Below, in pieces: positions 1 to 9,676 of a stretch of DNA of 64,000 nt (positions within the stretch are counted from its first letter, which is position 1; every line of letters begins with the position of its first letter). This stretch comes from Deinandra increscens subsp. villosa (lineage: Eukaryota > Streptophyta > Magnoliopsida > Asterales > Asteraceae), in the NCBI GenBank assembly GCA_039602395.1, contig JBCNJP010000003.1, forward strand, positions 68,111,917-68,175,916. Direction: 5' to 3'. The notes beneath the pieces were generated by a model. That model searched no databases. It was not told the DNA's origin and saw only the letters and a program-made list of their open reading frames with translations. A program made the position numbers and the translations under genes.

Positions 1-2
1 CT

Positions 3-1454
3 AGTGAGGTTAAGGAAAACAAAAAGGATGTTTTGAAACAAAGATATGAAAACTTCACTTACAAAACTGGTGAATCTATGACCAACCAGTATCTTAGATT
101 TGTTTCACTTCTTGATGAATTGCAAAAGGTAGAAGTAACAACAGAACAGGCTGATGCCAACAGGAAGTTCTTGAGATCCTTACCTCCAATGTGGACTGTC
201 TATACAGTAAGCATTAGGGAGTGCAAGGACCTCAAAAAGCTTAAACTAAGTGAACTCCATGGAGTCCTTAGTGCTTATGAAATGGAGCTTAATCTTAAGC
301 AAAACAACTTTCCTGAAGCATCACCACAGTTGCAAACCACTGCTTTGGTTACAACTGATTTTCAAAAGATCTCAAATTCTTCTCAATATCACTCACCCTC
401 AGTCAGTTTCAATGAGTCACCTAGATGCTCAGAGAGTTCTTCAACACTGTTTGACAACTCTCACTCTGCCTATGTGGCAACTGACTCATCTCAAGGATTC
501 ACACGTGAAGACTTGGAATGTATAGGGGCAGATGATCTAGAAGAAATGGACATTTTAACTCAATTAGCTATGGTTTCTGTAAGGGCCCAAAGATTTTACA
601 AAAGAACTGGAAGAATTTATAAAGGGTCAAAGGGATCATCAATTGGGTTGGATAAATCTAAAGCTAAATGTTATAATTGTCACCAACTTGGTCATTTTGC
701 CAGGGAGTGCAAGCAACCAAGGAGAGATGGACAGAATAACAACAACAATGTCCAACAAAGATCAAATCATGGAAGCAACAACAACAGCAGTCAACATAAC
801 AACAGCAACAGCAACCAACAGCCAACACAACCAAAACCAATTGGAAATCAAAATGTGGTGGCAGCTGTACCTAACCAGACTGAATGCTTTGAGTGGGATG
901 ACTTTGTCACTGAGTTTGAGCCAATCAACCATGCTTTGATGGCCAAAGAAGATTCAACTGAACAGGTAAATGAGATTCCTGAAAAAGTTTTGGAAAATCT
1001 ATGCAGCCCTGCATGCATAGAACAAGTGTCAAAATACAGGAAACATAACACTGATCTAATTGATGAAGTTTCTAATTTGAATGAGTTAAAGAATTGCTTT
1101 AAGAAAACTGAAAATGCATACATCACCAAAATTGAAAATTTAAACAAAGAATTTGATGCTTTAAAGCTAACTAACTCTATTTTGGAAACACAATTGGAGG
1201 ATCTGTTGAACAAACTAACTATTTCAAGACAAGAAACAAAAGATGCAAAAGCAGAAAATGATGTTCTTGAAATTAAGTTAAAAGATGCCTTGTTCACCTG
1301 TGACAAATTCCAAACAGCTAACAAGAAAGCTGAGAAACTTTGGAATGGGGTAATGCATGGGAAAACAGGTATTGGGTACAACAATGTTGAACCACCCAAG
1401 GAATACTCACATGTTATTGCTCCAATCCAAGCACTTTGTAAGGATCAAATCTAA
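3..1454 (+). pseudogene. gag: Ty1/copia gag, element A (interrupted)
   Basis: Nucleocapsid/capsid polyprotein of a Ty1/copia LTR retrotransposon, which would pack element RNA into cytoplasmic virus-like particles. The frame is open to the window edge (S-E-V-K-E-N at 3-20), so the true start lies upstream; position 33 is only a TTG. The N-terminal part resembles the copia gag (UBN2-type) capsid region; a CCHC zinc knuckle (CYNCHQLGHFAREC) sits at 669-710, followed by an Asn/Gln-rich stretch and a coiled-coil-like C-terminal part. The last codons and stop after 1436 come from an LTR end inserted at 1437, so this gag was cut by a later insertion and its protease/integrase/RT part is not visible. 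Family assignment is solid; clade is not determined. Confidence 0.85.
1432..1436. other. Left target-site duplication CACTT of the chimeric copia insertion
   Basis: CACTT directly precedes the inserted LTR end (TGTAAGG...) inside gag A. On the other side the LTR ends at 7048 and the only two bases before the N gap are CA (7049-7050), agreeing with the first two bases of CACTT. Partial support only, because the gap hides the rest. Confidence 0.55.
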
Positions 1455-1651
1455 CCCTCACGTGATACTAAGCCTATTGATTGCGTGCGGAATCCGTAAT
1501 CAATAAGTGATTCGAGATTATAAAAGATAAAACAAGAAAAACGAATTTAATAAACACAAACCGAATTAATGAAGAACACTTGATTAATCCTTGAAAAGCA
1601 CCAAGATTCGTAACTCTAAAGGAGAATTACGAATTACACACCTTTTCCTTT
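1437..1651 (-). repeat. Copia LTR fragment, R-U5 part (inverted)
   Basis: Reverse complement of 6834-7048 with no length difference. Homology stops at 1651, next to an AAAGGAAAAGG tract present in both partners. In the intact LTR this point lies about 37 bp after the TATA box at 6791, near the expected transcription start. The fragment therefore corresponds closely to R-U5, the part copied as minus-strand strong-stop DNA. Confidence 0.75.
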
Positions 1652-3735
1652 AGCTTGAACCCTTTTAGTTGGAATTTGATAAACATTAGCATTTTTACTT
1701 TTAACTTCATCAAACTGTTTGGAATGTTTTTTATACACCCCTTTAGGCTGAAAACACTCGTTTACCACCTTCTACACATTCCACTTCTCTTGATTATTTT
1801 CTAAGAGACCACCATGTTTGGGAACCCAAGTGGGTTTTAAAACAGAAACTGATTTGTTAACAGAATTATTCAATTTAGGATTTTTGAAATCAGTTTTGGT
1901 TGGTTGTTGAGGTGACTTAGGCTTTTGGTCAACTTTCTGTACCTTTGGTTGCAGGGGTACAGACTTCTGCACCTTAGGGATTGACGGTGCAGGCTTTTTG
2001 GTCACCTTGTGTACCTTTGGTTGTGAAGGTACATGTCTCTGCACCTTAGGGTGTGAAGGTGCAGACTCTTTGGTCACTTTAGGTACCTTTGGGTATGTAG
2101 GTATCTTTGGCTTAGAACTTACCTTTCTGGGGACAGGTTTGCTATTTGTGCCACCATATGATTGCCCTTGATTGTTTTTCATATGAGTTTTAGGGTAGTA
2201 GGGTTCATATGGCCTGTATAAGCAATTTCTTGCTACGTGTCCAGGATTCCCACACACATGGCAAGACTGCTTCTTTGGGTACGCGGGAGCCTGGGAATAT
2301 CTCTTCCCTGTGGATATCCAAGATGGTTTATTGTTTTTATGTACCCACACAACTTTGCCATTTGACCTAGTTGTCAGCACATACTCCCGTTGTACTGGCA
2401 CAAACTGGTCATAAACTGAATTTACCTCAGGATATGGGATAAAATCAGCTCGTGGTCCAGCCTCCTGCACATTCTGCCCATTTTGCATGTTCTGCACATT
2501 ACTAGCATTATCAAAAACATTCACATTATCATGCACATCAGAACACACAGAAGCATTAGATGAATCATCAGTCACAATAGACAAAGTGGGTTCGGGACCA
2601 GCAACCTGTGGTCCTTTACCCCTTCTCAAAATCCTAACCTTTCTCAAGGGTTTAGACTCAGTCTTATCACCACTACCAAAACTAAAATTACTGTTCAACG
2701 AAAGCTTATCAAAACTGTCAGATTCAGCAAAACCAAGTTTAGAATCATTAATAGAAAAACCACATTTATTCCAATCAAAGTTTTCAAAAGACTCTTGACT
2801 CTTTAGACTTGAAGTTTCAGCCTTTTCACTTCTATTAATGCTACCTATATCTGCACAAGGAGTAGAAGAGTTAGTATCTGAGTTAGTAGAGGGGTATGAG
2901 ATCTTAATTGGGCACTCAGCTAATCTCCTATCAATTTCTTTCAACCCATCTCTAATTCCTTCTTTCATCTCTGGATCAGAGATCATCTTGTGCATAGGAG
3001 GCGTGGGAACCGTGTGAAAGGATGATGCATCTTTTGATTCAGGTTCATCATCATAAGTTACCCCAAAACCCAGACCCCCATTGTTTTTGATGTGCTTTAT
3101 TCTAGTGTCTGAGTTATAAAATTTGAGGCTTGCATCCAACATTTTCTTATTTGTCAAATTGGTTTTTTCTAAGGTCTGGCTAGTGGAAGCAAGTTGAGTT
3201 CTAAGGCTTTCTAGTTCTTTGGATTGTTCCTCAACCTTTTCATTAGCTATTCTTAGATATGTCTGGGAGTCACTAAGTTTTCTTTCTAGGTTAGACACAT
3301 CAACTTTGGCAGCCTCATATTTTTCTTTCCATGTTTTTGCTTTATCTTTAAAATTATTTAATTCTAGTTGAGTTCGAGAATGATAAAGATTTGCATTCAT
3401 AAATTTAGTCTCAAAATCTTTCATGCAATTGTATATATCAACACAGTGAGAGTTTGAGCAACTACTTACCTCTTTTGAGTTTGCTCCTGAACCTGGAGTG
3501 ATGTTGACCATGAATGCATGATGTTCCTTCTTCATTGCCTCCTTCTCTGCCTCTTCCTCTGCAAGCTGTGCAATGTAAGCATGACTCAAACTTAGGTCTT
3601 CAATCTGAGTAGACCAATCATATCCACTAGGAGTGCTTTGAACAACTAAAGCCTTATCATCTACAGCAGCATCCCTTTTCTGTTTCTGCTTATCATCAGT
3701 CTTAGTATCCCTTTCAATCCTTGGAGATGGACACT
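1652..3735 (-). pseudogene. gag: Copia gag C-terminal part and second zinc knuckle (inverted arm)
   Basis: Open minus-strand frame of copia gag from the first zinc knuckle region (ECP-PRIER at about 3735-3710) to a stop at 1772, then gag-pol-like sequence in other frames to the LTR junction at 1651. It has no own ATG; the frame simply runs out of the inverted copy across the junction. A second CCHC knuckle (CHVCGNPGHVARNC) lies at about 2226-2267, followed by a Lys/Pro/Val-rich repeat region (PKV..K/PSQPKV). The 4861-5817 region of the plus-strand gag is the same sequence with only a few changes (for example STPSG/STPGG, LELNN/LELDN). No protease, integrase or RT follows. This arm keeps about 1.1 kb that the plus-strand arm has lost. 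Confidence 0.8.
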
Positions 3736-5928
3736 CAAATTGGTACTTCAACTCGTCCACCTCGTTTAACCTCAGGAAAAGACTTTATGAGCTGGAAGTA
3801 TAGGTTCGTTAACTATGCTAACTACCATGATCCAAAGATCATGCGTTCTATTGAAGCCGATGATTTCATTCCAATGACTGAACCTGCTGCTAACCAACCA
3901 GCTGCACCAAAAACCAAAGATCAATGGCTGGACGGTGATTGGGATAAAGTGGAAAGGGATAGAAAGGCCCTTGCCGCCCTCACTATGGCTTTATCCCCAG
4001 AGGTAGCTGAAGCTTTTAAGGAATTCAAATCTGCTAAGACTTTATGGGATTCACTTGTTGAAGCCTATGAAGGTAACACTGAAATGAAGGAGTCAAGGAA
4101 AGAAAACCTGAGGGAACAGTTTAATGATTTCAACTACGTGCATGGGGAGAACATTGAAACACAGCTTCAAAGATTTGTGAAGATTGTGACGGCTATGAAA
4201 GAAGCTGAGGTAACCTACACTCAGAAGGAAGTAAACAAGAAGTTGATCCACTCCCTCCCACCTAACTGGGATAGCACAATTGAAGTTATAGAAGGGATTC
4301 ATGACCTGAACACAGCAACTCTTAGCTCCCTCATGGCAACTATTAGGGCATATGAAGAGAAGAAGGTGAAAAGGGCAAGAAAGTTGGGTATTGGAGCTGC
4401 TCAAAGCAAGGTGAATCAAGCATTCATTTCTCAGCCAAGCGCTCCAACCTCTCAAAATGCTGAGGCACATTCAAGCCCACTAGCATTCGTTTCTCAAGCT
4501 GCTAGTGGAGCCTCTGCATCTACTGGAGCAAATATGATTTCACTTGATGCAAACTCCTTAGTCAAAGACTCCAGTTTTGCCTTAGGTGTTGGGATTATGA
4601 GCTGCTACCAAGCACTTGTGGCTGGTTCTTTACTCCCTGACGACTTAACTCATGAAGATGTGAACCAGGTGCACCCGGATGATATAGAAAAGATGGACAT
4701 ATCATATCAAATGGGAATGGGTGCTTTGAGGGCCAAGCAATACATGGCTAGAAAAGGAATGCAAGATTGGAATGATGGCAAAGGAGTCAAGCTCACATTC
4801 AACAAATCAAATTTGAGGTGCTACAACTGCAGTGAGTATGGGCATTATGCTAGAGAGTGTCCCAAACCAAGAATTGAAAGGGATACTAAGACTGATGATA
4901 AGCAGAAACAGAAAAGGGATGCTGCTGTAGATGATAAGGCTTTAGTTGTTCAAAGCACTCCTGGTGGATATGATTGGTCTACTCAGATTGAAGACCTAAG
5001 TTTGAGTCATGCTTACATTGCACAGCTTGCAGAGGAAGAGGCAGAGAAGGAGGCAATGAAGAAGGAACATCATGCATTCATGGTCAACATCACTCCAGGT
5101 TCAGGAGCAAACTCAAAAGAGGTAAGTAGTTGCTCAAACTCTCACTGTGTTGATATATACAATTGCATGAAAGATTTTGAGACTAAATTTATGAATGCAA
5201 ATCTTTATCATTCTCGAACTCAACTAGAATTAGATAATTTTAAAGATAAAGCAAAAACATGGAAAGAAAAATATGAGGCTGCCAAAGTTGATGTGTCTAA
5301 CCTAGAAAGAAAACTTAGTGACTCCCAGACATATCTAAGAATAGCTAATGAAAAGGTTGAGGAACAATCCAAAGAACTAGAAAGCCTTAGAACTCAACTT
5401 GCTTCCACTAGCCAGACCTTAGAAAAAACCAATTTGACAAATAAGAAAATGTTGGATGCAAGCCTCAAATTTTATAACTCAGACACTAGAATAAAGCACA
5501 TCAAAAACAATGGGGGTCTGGGTTTTGGGGTAACTTATGATGATGAACCTGAATCAAAAGATGCATCATCCTTTCACACGGTTCCCACGCCTCCTATGCA
5601 CAAGATGATCTCTGATCCAGAGATGAAAGAAGGAATTAGAGATGGGTTGAAAGAAATTGATAGGAGATTAGCTGAGTGCCCAATTAAGATCTCATACCCC
5701 TCTACTAACTCAGATACTAACTCTTCTACTCCTTGTACAGATATAGGTAGCATTAATAGAAGTGAAAAGGCTGAAACTTCAAGTCTAAAGAGTCAAGAGT
5801 CTTTTGAAAACTTTGATATGCAGTATCTCAGGGGGAGATATGTAATGTCTCAGGGGGAGATATGTAATGTCTCAGGGGGAGTGAGAAGTGTCCTAGGGTT
5901 CAGGGAAGTATTTCAAGGAAACCCGTAA
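3727..5928 (+). pseudogene. gag: Ty1/copia gag, plus arm, fused to PPT/LTR
   Basis: Copia gag starting at ATG 3727 (MDTQIGTSTRPPRL); the frame is open slightly upstream only through an accidental TTG. Capsid (UBN2-type) region at about residues 20-220, CCHC knuckle CYNCSEYGHYAREC at about residues 365-378, then a coiled-coil-rich region. At 5817 the gag frame (ESFENFD) jumps into polypurine/LTR sequence, so the last 37 or so codons to 5928 are not gag. All of pol is missing. The copy could supply gag only, if expressed; no 5' LTR or primer binding site is present upstream because the inverted arm abuts the gag start. Confidence 0.8.
5826..5881 (+). repeat. Polypurine tract with 22-bp tandem repeats
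   Basis: The block TCTCAGGGGGAGATATGTAATG recurs in tandem with period 22 (5827, 5849, and a third partial copy at 5871). CAGGGGGAGA is a typical copia polypurine tract, the primer of plus-strand synthesis. The repeats blur the exact U3 start: TGTAA at 5841 or 5863 would pair with TTACA at the LTR end. Confidence 0.6.
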
Positions 5929-7048
5929 TCAATGTTAGGGTTTATGTTAAATAATGATATGTCTCCTGCTAATCCGATAACCAGTTATCATGTATCTGGT
6001 TAGTGTTTGTTCCTTGTTGTGCTTAACAGGTTAAGTGAAAAAAAAAACAACTCATGGAAAAGAAAAGTCAAGGACACAGGTCAAGCAAGAATTTTGCTGC
6101 TGCTGAGCAAGTTGAATAACCAGCCGGAAAAGGACTTACCCTGTGCTTAGGGGAAGTTTGTTGGTTGTTCAAATGAAGCTTCCAAAGATTCAAAAGACAC
6201 CGGTTAAGTGTTTAGGGGAAGCTACATTAAGAATGTCAAGAATGCCAAGATAGGGGTTTTTAAATTTTTTTTACCCCTGAAGACAAGCAATTCAAGTCAG
6301 TTACCGATGATCCAACGAGAACCTAAGTTGCTTTCAAAGAAGAAGCAAGTTTATGAGAATCCTCCTCTCATTACTTGTTCAATTCAAGAAGTTCAAGCTG
6401 TTGCTGATAAAGAGAAAAGCCATTGACAATTCCCGTTGCTGCCCAATGAAGATTATTCAAAGAATCTTCATCAACCCAAGCTCAAGCCAAGGAGAAGACT
6501 GAAAATGGAAGACATTTAATATCACAAGCCAAGGGGAAGATTGTAAGGACCAAGATTTGTGGCTTGTGTATTAAATGATTATTTGGCGGACTATTTTGAA
6601 GGCCTATGTGTCAGAATAGGTGAAAAATAGTTAGGTTATCATTATATTAAGTCACTGGGCTTGTTTAGATACGTTTGGGCTTAGTTTAATTGAGTTTAGA
6701 TGGGTTTTTATGGGCCTTAATGGTCAAATACGGGAATTATGAGGAGATTAGGGTTTCTAGGTTAGCTTGTTCTCCAAGCTCAACCTTACCTATAAATAGA
6801 ACCCTCTCCTTTCATGTTAGGGTTGTTAGAAACAAAGGAAAAGGTGTGTAATTCGTAATTCTCCTTTAGAGTTACGAATCTTGGTGCTTTTCAAGGATTA
6901 ATCAAGTGTTCTTCATTAATTCGGTTTGTGTTTATTAAATTCGTTTTTCTTGTTTTATCTTTTATAATCTCGAATCACTTATTGATTACGGATTCCGCAC
7001 GCAATCAATAGGCTTAGTATCACGTGAGGGTTAGATTTGATCCTTACA
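5863..7048 (+). mobile_element. Copia 3' LTR
   Basis: LTR of the chimeric copia copy, about 1.19 kb (1.21 kb if it starts at 5841). It begins with TGTAA after the polypurine tract and ends CCTTACA at 7048, giving a 5-bp TGTAA/TTACA inverted end. It contains a TATA box and the R-U5 part repeated at 1437-1651. There is a small accidental ORF at 6208-6426. The start is less certain than the end. Confidence 0.7.
6791..6797 (+). promoter_or_regulatory. TATA box in copia LTR
   Basis: TATAAAT at 6791-6797 in the LTR, about 257 bp before its end. Transcription would start about 30-40 bp downstream, matching the point (6834) where the inverted R-U5 fragment begins. Confidence 0.55.
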
Positions 7049-7050
7049 CA

Positions 7051-7550
7051 NNNNNNNNNNNNNNNNNNNNNNNNNNNNNNNNNNNNNNNNNNNNNNNNNN
7101 NNNNNNNNNNNNNNNNNNNNNNNNNNNNNNNNNNNNNNNNNNNNNNNNNNNNNNNNNNNNNNNNNNNNNNNNNNNNNNNNNNNNNNNNNNNNNNNNNNNN
7201 NNNNNNNNNNNNNNNNNNNNNNNNNNNNNNNNNNNNNNNNNNNNNNNNNNNNNNNNNNNNNNNNNNNNNNNNNNNNNNNNNNNNNNNNNNNNNNNNNNNN
7301 NNNNNNNNNNNNNNNNNNNNNNNNNNNNNNNNNNNNNNNNNNNNNNNNNNNNNNNNNNNNNNNNNNNNNNNNNNNNNNNNNNNNNNNNNNNNNNNNNNNN
7401 NNNNNNNNNNNNNNNNNNNNNNNNNNNNNNNNNNNNNNNNNNNNNNNNNNNNNNNNNNNNNNNNNNNNNNNNNNNNNNNNNNNNNNNNNNNNNNNNNNNN
7501 NNNNNNNNNNNNNNNNNNNNNNNNNNNNNNNNNNNNNNNNNNNNNNNNNN
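7051..7550. other. Assembly gap (500 N)
   Basis: Exactly 500 N, the conventional size for a gap of unknown length. Open frames reported across it are meaningless. It hides the right flank of the chimeric copia insertion. Confidence 0.99.
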
Positions 7551-7924
7551 TAACAGTTTGAACTTGAGTTAATGCAAATAGTACCGAGAAATTTATTATC
7601 TTGTGTTCACTAGTTTATGCAATCAATACAATCAAACTACAAGTATAAGTAAAACAAAGCTTAAGTAAAAACAAGTATGATACAACTTTATTCCGCATGG
7701 TTGTGATCTTCAAGTAAAGAGTTCTTGTTTTGATTATTTCTCTGAGTAATCAACGGTCCTACAATGATAGTTGTATATTGGTTTATCAACATTAATCTCA
7801 CATTTAAATATCATTTTCAATAGTCTCAACTTTCACTCATATACTTTTAATGGACTCGATCTTTAATTCTTTTAACACCCTTAAATGAGTGTTGACATGG
7901 TACGAAGACGATCAAACATCAAAT
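7551..7924. other. AT-rich stretch, nothing recognised
   Basis: AT-rich sequence without a long ORF, repeat copy in this window or structural RNA signal. It ends where the repeated block begins at 7925. Confidence 0.6.
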
Positions 7925-8121
7925 GGAATCTGAGATTGAATCCGGTAGAAGAGAAGAGGGGCGATGAGGAAGAAGGGGGTTCTGTAGTATAGTTTGAGGG
8001 TTTAAGATTGCTGAAAAGGGTGAATTATGATTTAGGTGGGCAAGAAGTGTCCTTGTGCTTTTAAAAATTGTAACTATCCCCCAAATTGAGATGGTTCCTT
8101 TTTTAGGAAATCACTAAAAAG
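7925..8121 (+). repeat. Flank block P, copy 1
   Basis: About 197 bp shared in direct orientation with 27334-27530, directly upstream of the hAT-like element in both places. In the right copy the reading L-R-L-N-P-V-E-E-K-R-G-D-E-E-E-G-G-S-V-V then stop is open, so it might be a captured gene tail, but nothing more supports that. Confidence 0.65.
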
Positions 8122-8868
8122 TAGAGGTGTACAAAACGGTTTATTTTTCTACTCGGTTCCGGTTGGGAGTGTTGACTGGTCAAAACCGGCTGTATATAAT
8201 ACCGGTTAGGTTATGAACCGGTTATTGAACAAGAAATGCTTAACCTGTGAGAACCAGTTATAAACCAGTTCCACTTAATCGGTTTTAATAACCGGTTTTC
8301 CGGTTATTGTTTAATTTTGATATTTTTATACCTTTTTATTAAAAAAAACAAAAACAAAACAAACCCAACTTCTATAACAAATATAAAAAGCCTTCATTTT
8401 TATTTAAACTTCATGTTCAAGCACAAAACATACAAAGGAGATTAAAACTCAAACACTAAAAAAAGAACACAAAGTGATGAACGTGCTTCACTTGACAACG
8501 CCTCAATGTGTTGTTTCACTTATCATTGCCACTTGGCTTTGAGGTTGAGACTTTAGCTAGTTGTGTTTTACTTACAACAGAATGAGGGTACTCAATGTGT
8601 TGTCTCAAAGTTGAGTTTGATTTTGCATTCATTAACTTGTCACATAACTTACACCAAGCCTTGTTTGACCCCTCCATCATCAAACACATATCGTAATGTT
8701 GGCAAACTTCCGGGTTTCATTTCGTTGGAAAGACTTCACGAACTTGGTTCTCCAATTGAGGATTTTGAGCATTTATTTTACTATTTTAGAGATTAGAGAG
8801 AGTAGATATTGGTTGTGAACTAAACCAAACCAACACCATGTATTTATACGACCTTAGGGGGTATAAAA
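8122..8868 (+). mobile_element. Non-autonomous hAT-like element, copy 1, left part
   Basis: Starts TAGAGGTGTACAAAA after ACTAAAAAG and is studded with AACCGG/CCGGTT motifs, as in subterminal regions of hAT-type elements. No transposase is visible. A short conserved frame (8563-8796, 77 codons, GTG start) is shared by three copies but resembles no protein I know. The element is cut after TAAAA (8864-8868) by a TRIM LTR; its right part is at 16820-17074 in reverse. Confidence 0.5.
8864..8868. other. TRIM target-site duplication TAAAA, left half
   Basis: TAAAA directly precedes the TRIM LTR at 8869. Its partner is TTTTA (reverse complement) at 17070-17074, next to the other half of the same hAT-like sequence. 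Confidence 0.6.
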
Positions 8869-9034
8869 TGTAACAGCCCAGACCCGTCGTAACCAAGATA
8901 TTGTCCGCTTTGGCAGCCGGAATGCCCTCAGGCATCCGCCCCTCACGATTTTAAAACGCGTCTTGATAGGGGAGGTATCCACACCCTTATAAAGCGGTGC
9001 TTAGTTCTCCTCCCCACCAATGTGGGATGTTACA
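8869..9034 (-). mobile_element. TRIM LTR, inverted single copy
   Basis: 166-bp LTR in minus orientation (plus-strand start TGTAACAGCCC, end GATGTTACA). It is separated from the next, plus-oriented LTR by only AT (9035-9036), giving a head-to-head pair. It has no internal domain of its own on the right side, which marks a rearrangement junction. Confidence 0.85.
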
Positions 9035-9036
9035 AT

Positions 9037-9676
9037 TGTAACATCCCACATTGGTGGGGAGGGGAACTAAGCATGCCTTTATAAGGGAGTGGATACCTCC
9101 CCCACCAAGACGCGTTTTAAAACCGTGAGGGCGGATGCCTGAGGGCATGCCGGCTGCCAAAGCGGACAATATCTTGGTTGCGACGGGTCTGGGCTGTTAC
9201 AGATGGTATCAGAGCCGGTCGTCGGCCAGTGTGCCAGCGAGGACGCTGGTCCCCTAGGGGGGGGGGGGGAGGGGGAGGATTGTAACATCCCACATTGGTG
9301 GGGAGGGGAACTAAGCATGCCTTTATAAGGGTGTGGATACCTCCCCCACCAAGACGCGTTTTAAAACCGTGAGGGCGGATGCCTGAGGGCATGCCGGCTG
9401 CCAAAGCGGACAATATCTTGGTTGCGACGGGTCTGGGCTGTTACAGATGGTATCAGAGCCAGTCGTCGGCCAGTGTGCCAGCGAGGACGCTGGTCCCCTA
9501 AGGGGGGAGGATTGTAACATCCCACATTGGTGGGGAGGAGAACTAAGCACCGCTTTATAAGGGTGTGGATACCTCCCCTATCAAGACGCGTTTTAAAACC
9601 GTGAGGGCGGATGCCTGAGGGCATGCCGGCTGCCAAAGCGGACAATATCTTGGTACGACGGGTCTGGGCTGTTACA
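9037..9676 (+). mobile_element. TRIM array 1: three LTRs, two internal domains
   Basis: LTRs at 9037-9201, 9281-9445 and 9513-9676 (164-165 bp, TGTAACATCCC...GGGCTGTTACA) share two short internal domains. Each internal domain starts with TGGTATCAGAGCC, complementary to plant initiator tRNA-Met (primer binding site), and ends with a polypurine tract (AGGGGGGAGGAT; extended to a long G run at 9257-9277). No coding capacity. This is the structure of a terminal-repeat retrotransposon in miniature in tandem form with shared LTRs. The array ends next to GATCT (9677). Confidence 0.85.
9204..9215 (+). promoter_or_regulatory. TRIM primer binding site (initiator tRNA-Met type)
   Basis: TGGTATCAGAGC two bases after the LTR end CA. 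The same site recurs at 9448 and 17242 and, reversed, in each internal domain of the 18188-19447 array. Confidence 0.85.

Larger units (their letters stand above)
1437..7048. mobile_element. Chimeric inverted Ty1/copia insertion with two U5 ends
   Basis: A 5.6-kb unit starting TGTAAGGATC and ending GATCCTTACA. Both ends are the 3' (U5) end of the same LTR, in inverted orientation: 1437-1651 is the reverse complement of 6834-7048 (215 bp each). Inside, 2778-3735 (minus gag segment) is the near-identical inverted copy of 4856-5817 (plus gag segment), with about 1.1 kb of unique plus-strand gag between them. A normal copia insertion starts with U3 and ends with U5, so this is not a simple deletion derivative. 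It could be a real aberrant cDNA insertion or a mis-assembly; the match of flanking bases to a target duplication favours a real insertion. Confidence 0.7.

Noticed and set aside
848..1399. 183-codon minus-strand ORF opposite copia gag
   Set aside because: Shadow of the gag frame; no independent support.
7024..7572. Open frames across the N run
   Set aside because: Consist of unknown bases; no information.
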